From Tessaracoccus oleiagri (GTDB lineage Bacteria > Actinomycetota > Actinomycetes > Propionibacteriales > Propionibacteriaceae): a stretch of DNA of 64,000 bases. The DNA lies in contig NZ_FNGP01000001.1 in the NCBI RefSeq assembly GCF_900103275.1, positions 248,001 to 312,000 on the forward strand, in the 5' to 3' direction. A model generated the notes under the pieces. That model was not told the origin of the DNA. It saw only the letters and a list, made by a program, of their open reading frames with translations, and ran no database searches. Shown here piece after piece: positions 53,668-63,203 of this stretch (position 1 is its first letter; every line of letters starts with the position of its first letter). The position numbers and the translations under genes were made by a program.

Positions 53668-55059
53668 ATGACCGAACTCAGGATCGAGAAGACCGCGATC
53701 GAGGGCCTGCTCGTGGTCAGGACCCCGATCAACGTCGACAACCGCGGCTGGTTCAAGGAGAACTGGCAGCGGGAGAAGATGGTCGCCCTCGGACTGCCGG
53801 ACTTCCGGCCCGTCCAGCAGAACATCTCCTACAACCAGAGGAGGGGCGCCATCCGGGGCATCCACGCGGAACCCTGGGACAAGTTCGTGAGCCTCGCCTC
53901 CGGCAGCGTCTTCGGCGCATGGGTGGACCTCCGACCGGGGCCGGGCTTCGGGACGGTGGTCACGCTGGAGATGGGCGTGGACGTCGCGGTCTTCGTGCCC
54001 TACGGCGTGGCGAACTCCTACCAGGCGCTGGAGGACGTCACGACCTACTCGTACCTCGTCGACGCCCACTGGAGCCCGGAGGCCAGGTCGCGCTACACCT
54101 ACGTGAACCTCTTCGACCCCGCGCTCGGCATCGCCTGGCCGATCGGGCGCGAGGAGTCACTGGTCTCCGACGCGGACCTGTCGCACCCGCTGCTCGCCGA
54201 CGTGACGCCGATGGCGCGACCCGAACGCGGTGTCGTGATACTCGGCGCGAACGGGCAGTTGGGCTCGGCGCTCCGGGCCCTGCTGCCCGGGGCCCTCGCG
54301 CTGGGAAGGGCGGAGCTGGACGTAACCGATCCGGCGGCGGTCGCCCGCTTCGACTTCTCGCAGGCCGACACCGTGATCAACGCGACCGGCTTCACGGCCG
54401 TCGACGACGCGGAGACGGATGGGGGCCGCCGACGGGCGTGGGCGGTGAACGCGACGGCGGTCGCCCATCTCGCAGCCGCCGCACGGCAGCACGACTTCAC
54501 CCTCGTCCATGTCTCGAGCGACTACGTGTTCGACGGCAGCAGGCTGGAGCACGACGAGGACGAGCCCCTCTCGCCGCTCGGCGTGTACGGTCAGAGCAAG
54601 GCGGCAGGGGAACTCGCGGCCATGGGTGCGCCGCGACACCTGGTCGTGCGGACCAGCTGGTTGGTCGGCAACGGCAAGAACTTCGTCGCGACGATGGCCA
54701 CGCTCGCCGATCGCGGCGTGTCCCCGAGCGTGATCGCCGACACCGACGGGCGACTCACCTTCGCCGACGACCTGGCCGCGGCGATCCTGCACCTCGTTGA
54801 GCGCGGCGCAACGGGCATCTACAACTTCTCGAACGGTGGCCCCGCCATGAGTTGGCACGAGATCGCGCGCCTGGTCTTCGAGCTGCGCGGCCGGGATGCG
54901 GCAGACGTGCGGGCGGTGACCACCGAGGAGTACAACGCCGGGCGCTCACACGTCGCACCACGGCCGCCGCACAGCGTCTTCTCGCTGGCCCGGATCCGCG
55001 CGACGGGATTCGAGCCGCCCGAGGCTGCGGACAGCCTCCGGGCATACCTTGCACCCTGA
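53668..55059 (+). CDS. bifunctional dTDP-4-dehydrorhamnose 3,5-epimerase / reductase (RmlC-RmlD fusion)
   Basis: 463 aa, two enzymes in one chain for dTDP-L-rhamnose. Residues 1-180 are an RmlC cupin: NVDNRGWFKENWQ, QQNISYNQRRGAIRGIHAEPWDKFV (active His) and VPYGVANSYQAL. Residues about 187-463 are RmlD: VVILGANGQLGSALRALLP (NADP site), VHVSSDYVFDG, YGQSKAAGE and RTSWLVG. RmlB is encoded 1.5 kb downstream. The first enzyme, RmlA, is not in the window. The ATG at 53668 follows a G-rich site (GGGGG), and a TAGGCT -10 box is at 53598-53603. Confidence 0.9.
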   Translation: MTELRIEKTAIEGLLVVRTPINVDNRGWFKENWQREKMVALGLPDFRPVQQNISYNQRRGAIRGIHAEPWDKFVSLASGSVFGAWVDLRPGPGFGTVVTLEMGVDVAVFVPYGVANSYQALEDVTTYSYLVDAHWSPEARSRYTYVNLFDPALGIAWPIGREESLVSDADLSHPLLADVTPMARPERGVVILGANGQLGSALRALLPGALALGRAELDVTDPAAVARFDFSQADTVINATGFTAVDDAETDGGRRRAWAVNATAVAHLAAAARQHDFTLVHVSSDYVFDGSRLEHDEDEPLSPLGVYGQSKAAGELAAMGAPRHLVVRTSWLVGNGKNFVATMATLADRGVSPSVIADTDGRLTFADDLAAAILHLVERGATGIYNFSNGGPAMSWHEIARLVFELRGRDAADVRAVTTEEYNAGRSHVAPRPPHSVFSLARIRATGFEPPEAADSLRAYLAP

Positions 55060-55467
55060 TCCGGCTCCCACAGCGAATTGCGCGATTCATTCCGGCAAAT
55101 AGTTTTAGATTGAAGTACTACTTGAAGTCGTTGATTAGGCCGTCGAACTGTCCTGACAAAGAATGGAGTATTTCGAGCCAATCGGCTGGCCCCGCAAGGT
55201 GTTAGCGTGTGCATTGGTTCGGCATAGACACGGCCCCCAATGACGGGGATCACCATACATAACGCCTAGTCAATCCCGTTTCTTAACGCAACTCCGCGTC
55301 GCCGATCAGACGCAATAAGTACCGATACTCAGATCCCGTGAGCTGAATACCTAAGGAAATTTGGGAGTCCTCCACCAAGGATTTTGGTGCCTTTTCGCCC
55401 TGAATTTGGGATTCTTGTAGGGCAGCCCAGGCGTGAGCCTCGGCGGAGGCACCTACAAGGAGTAACG
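55060..55467 (+). other. 408-bp A/T-rich intergenic leader of the WhiB-like gene
   Basis: No credible coding frame on either strand. Base composition is visibly A/T-richer than the flanks. A small hairpin, CACCAA (55373-55378) with TTGGTG (55384-55389), is followed closely by CCTTTT, which could attenuate transcription. Long untranslated leaders are usual for wbl genes. I cannot place a promoter with confidence. Confidence 0.5.
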
Positions 55468-56013
55468 ATGACCGAAACGCTGACCCCCTGCGTGACCGCT
55501 TCGAACGTGTTCCTGCATCCCCTCCTCGATGAGGGCACCACCCCGTCCAGCCGGGCCGAGCGCCGCGAGCAGTCCATGCTCCGCGCCCAGGCCGAGCGTC
55601 TCTGCGAAGGGTGCCCGATGCTTGCTCCTTGTCTTGCCGAAGCAGTCACCAAGCACGACGTCTCCGGCTTCGTCGCCGGCACCACCCGTCGTCAGCGCCA
55701 GGAGATCAGGGCCCGACTGGGCATCCAGGTCGCCGCCGAGGACTTCGACACCTACGTCGGCGTCAACTCGGGCAGGCAGTTCGACCGCTACGAGATCCAC
55801 CGCATGCGCATGGCGAACCCGGACCAGCCCCTCAGCGTGATCGCGCAGAAGGTCGGCTGTTCCGTCTCCACCGTGAAGCGCCACCTTCGCCGGCTGGAGC
55901 AGGAGGGCGGAGTACCGGCCACTCCCCCGAAGCCCGAGATGCCTTCGGCCGAGGTCGTCCTCGCCACCGCCCGCTCGCTCAAGATCGAGAGCGCAGCACC
56001 CAGGGCAGCCTGA
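55468..56013 (+). CDS. WhiB-like Fe-S regulator with C-terminal helix-turn-helix
   Basis: 181 aa, longer than classical Wbl proteins (80-130). The four cluster-binding Cys are Cys8, Cys46, Cys49 and Cys55, spaced C-x37-C-x2-C-x5-C, the 4Fe-4S pattern. The following G-I/V-W-G-G turn is altered to GFVAGTT, then basic RRQRQEIRARLG. Residues about 114-137 (LSVIAQKVGCSVSTVKRHLRRLEQEG) form a classical helix-turn-helix absent from standard Wbl proteins. It is probably a redox- or NO-responsive regulator; its targets are unknown, and the wall genes around it are candidates. The start ATG follows AAGGAG. Confidence 0.88.
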   Translation: MTETLTPCVTASNVFLHPLLDEGTTPSSRAERREQSMLRAQAERLCEGCPMLAPCLAEAVTKHDVSGFVAGTTRRQRQEIRARLGIQVAAEDFDTYVGVNSGRQFDRYEIHRMRMANPDQPLSVIAQKVGCSVSTVKRHLRRLEQEGGVPATPPKPEMPSAEVVLATARSLKIESAAPRAA

Positions 56014-56032
56014 CCCCACAGACCCCCGATCA

Positions 56033-56068
56033 CAGCAGCGCCCCGCCTCCCCCGACGGGGCGCTGCTG
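56033..56068 (+). terminator. terminator hairpin after the WhiB-like gene
   Basis: A 13-bp perfect stem CAGCAGCGCCCCG / CGGGGCGCTGCTG (56033-56045 with 56056-56068) has a 10-nt loop. Only a short T-poor tail follows. Confidence 0.75.
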
Positions 56069-56201
56069 CATGTTCTCCCTGCCGTCGACGGGTGGCTACT
56101 TGATCCACGTCATGGAGCCCTCGCGCATCCGGCCATAGATTCGAGCCATCGAGGCAGCTTCGCAGCCCGACAGCCCGAGAATCCGACGAAAGGGAAGCAC
56201 C

Positions 56202-57540
<1,339 letters not shown>

Positions 57541-57578
57541 CAGGCCGAAGCGCCCTTTGTGTCAGGTCGTTTGAGCGG

Positions 57579-58361
57579 TCAGAACCAGCGACGCAGCTCC
57601 TCGACGGTGCCGAGCTCGGCGAAGTCACCGGTCACGTGGTCGGCGACGGCCTTCACCTCGTCGGGCGCGTCGCCCATGGCCACGCCGCGGCCGGCCCACT
57701 CCAGCATCTCGATGTCGTTGCGCCCGTCGCCCAGCGCGAGCACGTCGGCGCTGGTGAGACCCAGGCTGTCGACGACGCGCTGCAGCCCGGCGGCCTTGTC
57801 CACGCCCTTGGGCGCGATGTCCAGCCACGCGGACCAGCCGACGAAGTAGCTCACCTCGTGCAGGCCGAGCTCGTCGATCAGCGGGTCGAACACGCGCTCG
57901 TCCTCGGTCTCGGGCTCGCGGATGATGAGTCGCGACACGGGCTCGGCGGCGAGTTCCTCGAGGGAGACGATCTTCACCTCGCCCTGCAGCTCCCCGTCGG
58001 GGAAGGGCGCGCTGGCGAACCGCTCGAGGCCGCGCTCCACGGCGAGCCGGGCGCGCGGCACGAGGCGGGACACCTTCTCGATGGACTCGGCGGGATCGAA
58101 GAGCACCTCGTGCTGCACTTCGAACGGCGGGTTCGTCACGACGACGGCACCGTTGGAGGACACGGCCCAGCCGGGCGGCAGGTCGAGGTGGTCGAACACG
58201 GGCTTGGTGGCGACCCAGCTGCGGCCAGTGGCCAGCACCGCGGGCACGCCGGCGTCGACGATCCGGCGGACCGCCTGGTGGACCTCGTCGGGCATCCGCC
58301 CGGTGGCGTCCACGAGGGTGCCGTCGATGTCAAGCGCCACCAACTTGGGGGAAAAGGTCAT
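57579..58361 (-). CDS. HAD-superfamily (Cof-type) hydrolase
   Basis: 260 aa. Motif I is LVALDIDGTLVDATG (nucleophile Asp and the DxD pair), motif II is VLATGRSW, and motif IV is VLALGDGRNDIEMLEWAG. The C2-type cap lies between. Cof-like enzymes dephosphorylate small sugars or cofactors, so the substrate cannot be named. It lies downstream of serS on the same strand (91-bp gap). Confidence 0.88.
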   Translation of the reverse strand: MTFSPKLVALDIDGTLVDATGRMPDEVHQAVRRIVDAGVPAVLATGRSWVATKPVFDHLDLPPGWAVSSNGAVVVTNPPFEVQHEVLFDPAESIEKVSRLVPRARLAVERGLERFASAPFPDGELQGEVKIVSLEELAAEPVSRLIIREPETEDERVFDPLIDELGLHEVSYFVGWSAWLDIAPKGVDKAAGLQRVVDSLGLTSADVLALGDGRNDIEMLEWAGRGVAMGDAPDEVKAVADHVTGDFAELGTVEELRRWF

Positions 58362-58452
58362 CGTTGCCTCTCAGGAATGCTTAGTACAGGCACGAATGGT
58401 GCCACAGCCGCGTGACGCCGCGGCGTCGTCTCAAATGAACACGTGGTGAACG

Positions 58453-59721
58453 TCACCCCAAGGGCTGCAGGGCCTCGCGTCCGCCCAGGTAGGGGCGCAA
58501 CGCCTCCGGGACGCGCACCGACCCGTCGGCCTGCTGGTGGTTCTCCAGCAGCATGATGATGATGCGCGTCATGGCGCACAGGGTGCCGTTGAGCGTCGCG
58601 ATCGGCCTCACGCCGTCCTCGAAGCGGCCGCGGATGCCGAGGCGGCGGGCCTGGAAGTCGGTGCAGTTCGACGTCGAGGTGACCTCGCGGTACCGCTCCT
58701 GCGTCGGGAGCCACGCGTAGCAGTCGAACTTGCGGGCCGCGGACAGACCGAGGTCGCCGGACGCCACGTCGAGCACCTGGAACGGGATCTCGAGGGCCTG
58801 GAGGAACTCCTTCTCGTAGGCCAGCAGCTTCTGGTGCCAGTCCTCGGCGTCAGCGGGGTCGCAGTGGACGAACATCTCCACCTTGTCGAACCAGTGGACG
58901 CGGAAGATGCCCCGGGTGTCGCGGCCGTGGGCGCCGGCCTCGCGGCGGAAGCACGGCGAGTAGGCGACGTACTGCTTCGGCAGCTCGTCGAGGATCTCGT
59001 CGGAGTGGTAGGCGGCCAGCGCCACCTCGGAGGTGCCGACGAGGTAGAGGTCGTCGGCGGGGAGGTGGTAGACGTCCTGCGCGGCCTGCCCCAGGAAGCC
59101 GGTGCCCTCCATCGCGGACGGCTTCACCAGCGCCGGAGGGATCATCGGGGTGAAGCCCCACTCGGCGGCCTTCTGCATCGCGAGGTTCAGCAGCGAGATC
59201 TCGAGCTGCGCACCGACGCCGGTGAGCACGTAGAACCGCGAGCCGGAGATCTTCGCGCCGCGCTCCATGTCGATGGCGCCGAGCAGCTGGCCCAGCTCCA
59301 GGTGGTCGCGGGGCGCGAAGCCCTCGGCGGCGAAGTCGCGCGGGGCGCCGACGGTCTCCAGCACGACGCCGTCGTCCTCGCCGCCGCGGGGGACGTCGTC
59401 GAGGACGAGGTTGCCGACCTGCTTCATGAGCGTGGTGAAGCGCTCCTCCGCCTCGCCCACGCCGGCCTCGGCAGCCTTGGCCTCGGAGGAGAGCGCCTTG
59501 GTGCGCTCGAGGAGCTTGGCCTTGTCGTCGCCCTTGGCCCGGGCGACCTCCTTGCCGAGCGACTTCTGCTCGGCGCGCAGCGTCTCGAAGGCGACGATCG
59601 ACGCGCGGCGCGCCTCATCGGCGGCGACCAGCTCGTCGACGAGCTCCACAGACTCCCCGCGGGCCTCCTGCGAGCGACGGATGCGGTCGGGGTCTGTGCG
59701 CAGCACCTTCGGATCGATCAT
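58453..59721 (-). CDS. serS: serine-tRNA ligase
   Basis: Charges tRNA-Ser, 422 aa, the normal bacterial length. The N-terminal antiparallel coiled coil (residues about 30-105, [28 protein letters not shown]) contacts the long variable arm. Class II motif 2 is [25 protein letters not shown] and motif 3 is [19 protein letters not shown]. The start ATG at 59721 precedes [12 protein letters not shown], the family N-terminus. Two of its substrate tRNAs are also in this window. Confidence 0.95.
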   Translation of the reverse strand: MIDPKVLRTDPDRIRRSQEARGESVELVDELVAADEARRASIVAFETLRAEQKSLGKEVARAKGDDKAKLLERTKALSSEAKAAEAGVGEAEERFTTLMKQVGNLVLDDVPRGGEDDGVVLETVGAPRDFAAEGFAPRDHLELGQLLGAIDMERGAKISGSRFYVLTGVGAQLEISLLNLAMQKAAEWGFTPMIPPALVKPSAMEGTGFLGQAAQDVYHLPADDLYLVGTSEVALAAYHSDEILDELPKQYVAYSPCFRREAGAHGRDTRGIFRVHWFDKVEMFVHCDPADAEDWHQKLLAYEKEFLQALEIPFQVLDVASGDLGLSAARKFDCYAWLPTQERYREVTSTSNCTDFQARRLGIRGRFEDGVRPIATLNGTLCAMTRIIIMLLENHQQADGSVRVPEALRPYLGGREALQPLG

Positions 59722-59784
59722 GGCGCCAACATTACTGGACCGATTCGGTGTGCCTCCCACAAAATCGGTTGGCTGCATAAGGCC

Positions 59785-60723
59785 TCATGCGCTGGAGCCC
59801 ATGAAGCGCAATCGGAGATCGGCGATCGTGGCGGCGACGCCCACGCCGAAGGGTGTGAACGCGATCTGGTCGACCTCGACCCACCGTATGGAGCGAACGC
59901 TCAGATCGCGAACTTGGTACCGAGCGTTCGGGGATCCGCCGAGCAGGAGATCCGGCTTTCGCCCTAGTACCCGCTTCGTTTCCCCAATTAGAGTGGCTAT
60001 CGACATCGGCCGCCCACTGCCAAGTATCTTGATGACGAAGCCGCCCTCCGCGCGCAGGCGCACCATGGAGTCGCGGACCAAGGTGCCGGCGTCCGGGGCG
60101 TATAGGTAGTCCCGGATCGTATCCAGCGAGACCCAGATGGAGCTGGGGCTGCGGCGCACGTGGTTCGCGCAGATCTGGGACACCAGGCCCTGCGGCTTCG
60201 AGAGATCTTGACCCGGACCGAAGAGATTCGTGATCCTTCCCACCAAGCTCGGCGTGCCCGTCGACGATGACCATTCCCGCAAGAGCTCTTCGGCCCGCAG
60301 CTTCGCAACACCGTAGGGCGCCAACGGAATCGGGGCAGAATCCTCGGTGAACGGGGGTGCTGGGTTGCCCGCGTACACGCCACCGACGGACGAAGCAAAA
60401 AAAACAGCGCCGGAGGGAACTCCTCTTAGCGCCTCGAGCGTCGTTGTGAACGCGGCCACTTCATTCTCAAGGATGTCGTTGCTGGTGCTGGTCACCCCTG
60501 CGCCGGCGCACCAGAGGAGTTGCCAGCCGCCGCCCCGGCCCTCAGCAGCGGCCACGAACGACGCCGCGGTCTCTGTCAACACCTGCCGGGCGAGCGCGGG
60601 CTCATTCCACGGGACACGGGGAGGTTGAAAGAGAGGACCTTCCATCGCCGAAGCGACGTGACGCCCGAGCAGCCCACCCGCGCCCACAACCCAAGTCAGC
60701 GGGGCTGGGGGCGCTGCTGCCAC
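59785..60723 (-). CDS. NAD-dependent epimerase/dehydratase family protein
   Basis: 312 aa, extended SDR. The nucleotide motif is WVVGAGGLLGRHVA. VFFASSVGGVYAG and YGVAKLRAEELL supply the Ser, Tyr and Lys, and RITNLFGPGQDLSKPQGLVSQI is present further on. The substrate sugar cannot be told. GTG at 60723 is chosen because GAAGGA stands 6 nt before it; it overlaps the preceding GT gene by 28 nt. Eight consecutive T (coding strand) at 60397-60404 encode Val-Phe-Phe, a possible slippage site. Codon use is less GC-biased than in the rest of the window. Confidence 0.82.
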   Translation of the reverse strand: MAAAPPAPLTWVVGAGGLLGRHVASAMEGPLFQPPRVPWNEPALARQVLTETAASFVAAAEGRGGGWQLLWCAGAGVTSTSNDILENEVAAFTTTLEALRGVPSGAVFFASSVGGVYAGNPAPPFTEDSAPIPLAPYGVAKLRAEELLREWSSSTGTPSLVGRITNLFGPGQDLSKPQGLVSQICANHVRRSPSSIWVSLDTIRDYLYAPDAGTLVRDSMVRLRAEGGFVIKILGSGRPMSIATLIGETKRVLGRKPDLLLGGSPNARYQVRDLSVRSIRWVEVDQIAFTPFGVGVAATIADLRLRFMGSSA

Positions 60724-61691
60724 GGCCCATCCTTCGGATCGGTGACTATCAGGTAAGGCGGCTTGCCCATTGCCATCCCCACGAGTACCCCAATGTATTC
60801 CGCGATGACCCCCAACGAGAAGAGGATGGCGCCGCTGGTGATCAGGATGATCACGAAAGTCGACGGCCATCCGGGGGGCGCCGACTGGGTGACGATGCTC
60901 TGGACGATGATGAACGCCGCATACAGAAACCCGGAAAGGGAGAAAGCTATGCCCAGCCCGCTCACCAGACGCAGCCCCCGTGTGCCGGAAGTCAGTACCA
61001 ATCGCCAGAAGTGCGCAAGCAACCGACGGAAGCTGTAGCCGGATTCGCGCCCGCCCTCAGCGCGCAGTGTCACGGGCGCCTGCGCGACACGATCCATGAC
61101 CCAGCTAAGCGCCACGTCGAGGTAGACGCCGGTACCAACGTAGGCTGCCACACTTCTGCCCGCCTCGCCCACCATCAGCCGGTAACTCTGGAAGGTCGCG
61201 GGAGCACCGTCGGAGAGGGCCTTGCTGACGAGCCATTTGGCGCACTTGCTGGTGGCGTTGCGGAATCTGCCGTGGGGCGGAGGGTTGAGTGGATTGGCGT
61301 ACACGAGCTGGGCCTGTTCCCGCATCGCGACGTCGAGGAATGTCCCCAACTCGGCGGGGTTGTGCTGCCCGTCCTCGTCGATGGTGGCAATCCAATCCCC
61401 CGTGGACGAGGCCATCCCTGCCAGGGTCGCAGGGTGCTGCCCGAAGTTACGACTGAGCCAGATTGGCCGGACGAAGTCGAACTTCTCATCCAAGCCACCC
61501 AAGACATCAGGACTCCGGTCCGGCCCATGGTCGTGGACCAGCAGCCACTCAGCGACCACCCATCTGTGTCCATCCGGCGTGACTTGCTCCGTCGTCAAGG
61601 CGGCCATCTCCTCTGCGAGCCCCGGAAGCGTGGACTCGCCCTGATACACGGGTGTCACCACCGAGATCTTGTGCAGCTTGGAATTCGTCAC
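60696..61691 (-). CDS. GT2 polyprenyl-phosphate glycosyltransferase (GtrB/DPM1-like)
   Basis: 331 aa. The GT-A domain opens with SVVTPVYQGESTLPGLAEEM. WLSRNFGQHPA and TIDEDGQHNPAEL (the DxD-type site) follow. Two C-terminal membrane helices (LVSGLGIAFSLSGFLYAAFIIV and FVIILITSGAILFSLGVIAEYIGVLVGM) match the GtrB/ArnC pattern. It should put a sugar on undecaprenyl phosphate at the inner face of the membrane, to be flipped by the GtrA-like protein encoded two genes upstream. The start codon is GTG. Confidence 0.85.
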   Translation of the reverse strand: MTNSKLHKISVVTPVYQGESTLPGLAEEMAALTTEQVTPDGHRWVVAEWLLVHDHGPDRSPDVLGGLDEKFDFVRPIWLSRNFGQHPATLAGMASSTGDWIATIDEDGQHNPAELGTFLDVAMREQAQLVYANPLNPPPHGRFRNATSKCAKWLVSKALSDGAPATFQSYRLMVGEAGRSVAAYVGTGVYLDVALSWVMDRVAQAPVTLRAEGGRESGYSFRRLLAHFWRLVLTSGTRGLRLVSGLGIAFSLSGFLYAAFIIVQSIVTQSAPPGWPSTFVIILITSGAILFSLGVIAEYIGVLVGMAMGKPPYLIVTDPKDGPWQQRPQPR

Positions 61692-61740
61692 GTCAGAGAG
61701 CCTAGCCCTCTCACGCTGATCCGGGGGTGCAGTCTGGACC

Positions 61741-62580
61741 TCACCTATTGCCCGCCCTCATGCGCCGCCCGAGCCACAGATATGTGAGTCGGCGGGCGGA
61801 TGCCATCAGACGGGCTCGCGAGTCACCGATCAGCAGGTCCCGACGACTCAGGAGACCCGGGTAGCGGTCCGCGAGATCATGGTGCATCCCGATCACCTGC
61901 GCCGCCTGGCGATGCGTGAGCTCCACACTCCACTGGCCATCCGAGATGCGGAACGAGGCCAGCGAACCGGGAACCGTCACGAAATCGCCCAGCATGAGCA
62001 CCTGGCAGTACGAGAACTGGTCAATGACGTACGGCTGGGCGTCCGTCCAACCGCCGGCTTCCCTGAACGACTCGTGCCGGAGCAGCACGCACCCCGGTTC
62101 GCCGAAGATGTTCGTTCCCCGAAGTACCGACCGCCGGACGGCGACGTGCCCCGGCATGACACCGTTGAGCCCTCCCAGCCCGCGTGGTGGAATGATTCGT
62201 TTTCCTTGCGCGTCCACGAGATCGCGCTTTGAGGCTGCCATCACAGCCCGCGGATTCGAATCGAGTGCCGCGACCTGCTCCGCGAGGATCGTCGGCGCTA
62301 GCAGGTCATCGCCACACACCAACTTGAGGTATTGACCGGTGGCCAACTCCGTCACCGCCCGCCAGTTCGCCGGGGCCCCCCCTCCCGACGCCAGCGTGGT
62401 CAGCTTGATGCGTCCTTCGTCCGCGTACCTCTGCAAGATTTCAGCCGTACCGTCCGTGCTGGAGTGGTCGGAGACGATGATCTCGTAATCACTGAAGGTT
62501 TGGGCTTCGATCGATTCGATGGTGGCGGCGATGAACTCCGCGCTGTTGTATGAGGGCACGACTATGGAGACCTTCGGCAT
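61741..62580 (-). CDS. GT2 glycosyltransferase
   Basis: 279 aa. The opening is VSIVVPSYNSAEFIAATIESIEAQTFSDYEIIVSDHSSTDGT, with YLKLVCGDDLL as the metal-binding region and GEPGCVLLRHESF as the acceptor side. This is a typical inverting GT-A enzyme of capsule or O-antigen type. It sits between gtrA-like and gtrB-like genes on the same strand. Donor unknown. It contains codons such as TCA, TTG and CGT that are scarce in the rest of the window. Confidence 0.85.
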   Translation of the reverse strand: MPKVSIVVPSYNSAEFIAATIESIEAQTFSDYEIIVSDHSSTDGTAEILQRYADEGRIKLTTLASGGGAPANWRAVTELATGQYLKLVCGDDLLAPTILAEQVAALDSNPRAVMAASKRDLVDAQGKRIIPPRGLGGLNGVMPGHVAVRRSVLRGTNIFGEPGCVLLRHESFREAGGWTDAQPYVIDQFSYCQVLMLGDFVTVPGSLASFRISDGQWSVELTHRQAAQVIGMHHDLADRYPGLLSRRDLLIGDSRARLMASARRLTYLWLGRRMRAGNR

Positions 62581-62591
62581 GGGGCTGGATC

Positions 62592-63098
62592 TTACTCCCC
62601 GCGCTCATCGGCGGTCCGTTTGAAGGAGAAGCGCTTGTGGAACACGAAACTTGCCACGGTCACCACACCGGTGTTCAGGACCTGCGCCACCATTGGATGG
62701 AAACCGAGCCGGTCTTTCATGAGCCACATCAAGGGGATGTTGGCGAGGAACGTCGTGATGTAGACGGTCGAGAACCTCAACAGATCGCGCACGGTGTGGC
62801 CCTCCACCCGAAACACGAGCTTGCGGTAGAGGATGAACGCGCTCAGGATGGCAAAGACGTATGTGGGCACCAGGGCGATGAAGTGGGCGTTCCGCCCCCC
62901 AACGTCTCGGAGGAGCGCCCAGAACAGCCAATACCAAAGGGTCCCGACCACGGTATTGATCCCTCCGACGATGAGGAATGCGACCCGTTGGTCCCTTATG
63001 ACGGAGAGTAGCCACCCAGGTGGACCAGCGACACCAGGAGGCACCGTGTGACCTTTGGACGGCGACTCGTCTGCAGTTGATCCCTCGGCAGTCGGCAC
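62592..63098 (-). CDS. GtrA-family membrane protein
   Basis: 168 aa with four membrane helices. The first is FLIVGGINTVVGTLWYWLFWALL, the GtrA hallmark, and the last ends VASFVFHKRFSFK, also typical. GtrA proteins flip undecaprenyl-phosphate-linked sugars to the outer face. It starts at a GTG and is divergent from the large membrane protein at 63204 (105-bp gap). It is probably the first gene of a four-gene minus-strand operon ending at 59785. Confidence 0.88.
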   Translation of the reverse strand: MPTAEGSTADESPSKGHTVPPGVAGPPGWLLSVIRDQRVAFLIVGGINTVVGTLWYWLFWALLRDVGGRNAHFIALVPTYVFAILSAFILYRKLVFRVEGHTVRDLLRFSTVYITTFLANIPLMWLMKDRLGFHPMVAQVLNTGVVTVASFVFHKRFSFKRTADERGE

Positions 63099-63203
63099 CG
63101 CTACATGCTACGTCGGAACACTTGCCCAAAGCCAACGCCGTTTCTCAGACCCCACGGCGGCGCTCGATCATGCGCCGGTGGATCTGCCGGTCGCTCTGGA
63201 ACA

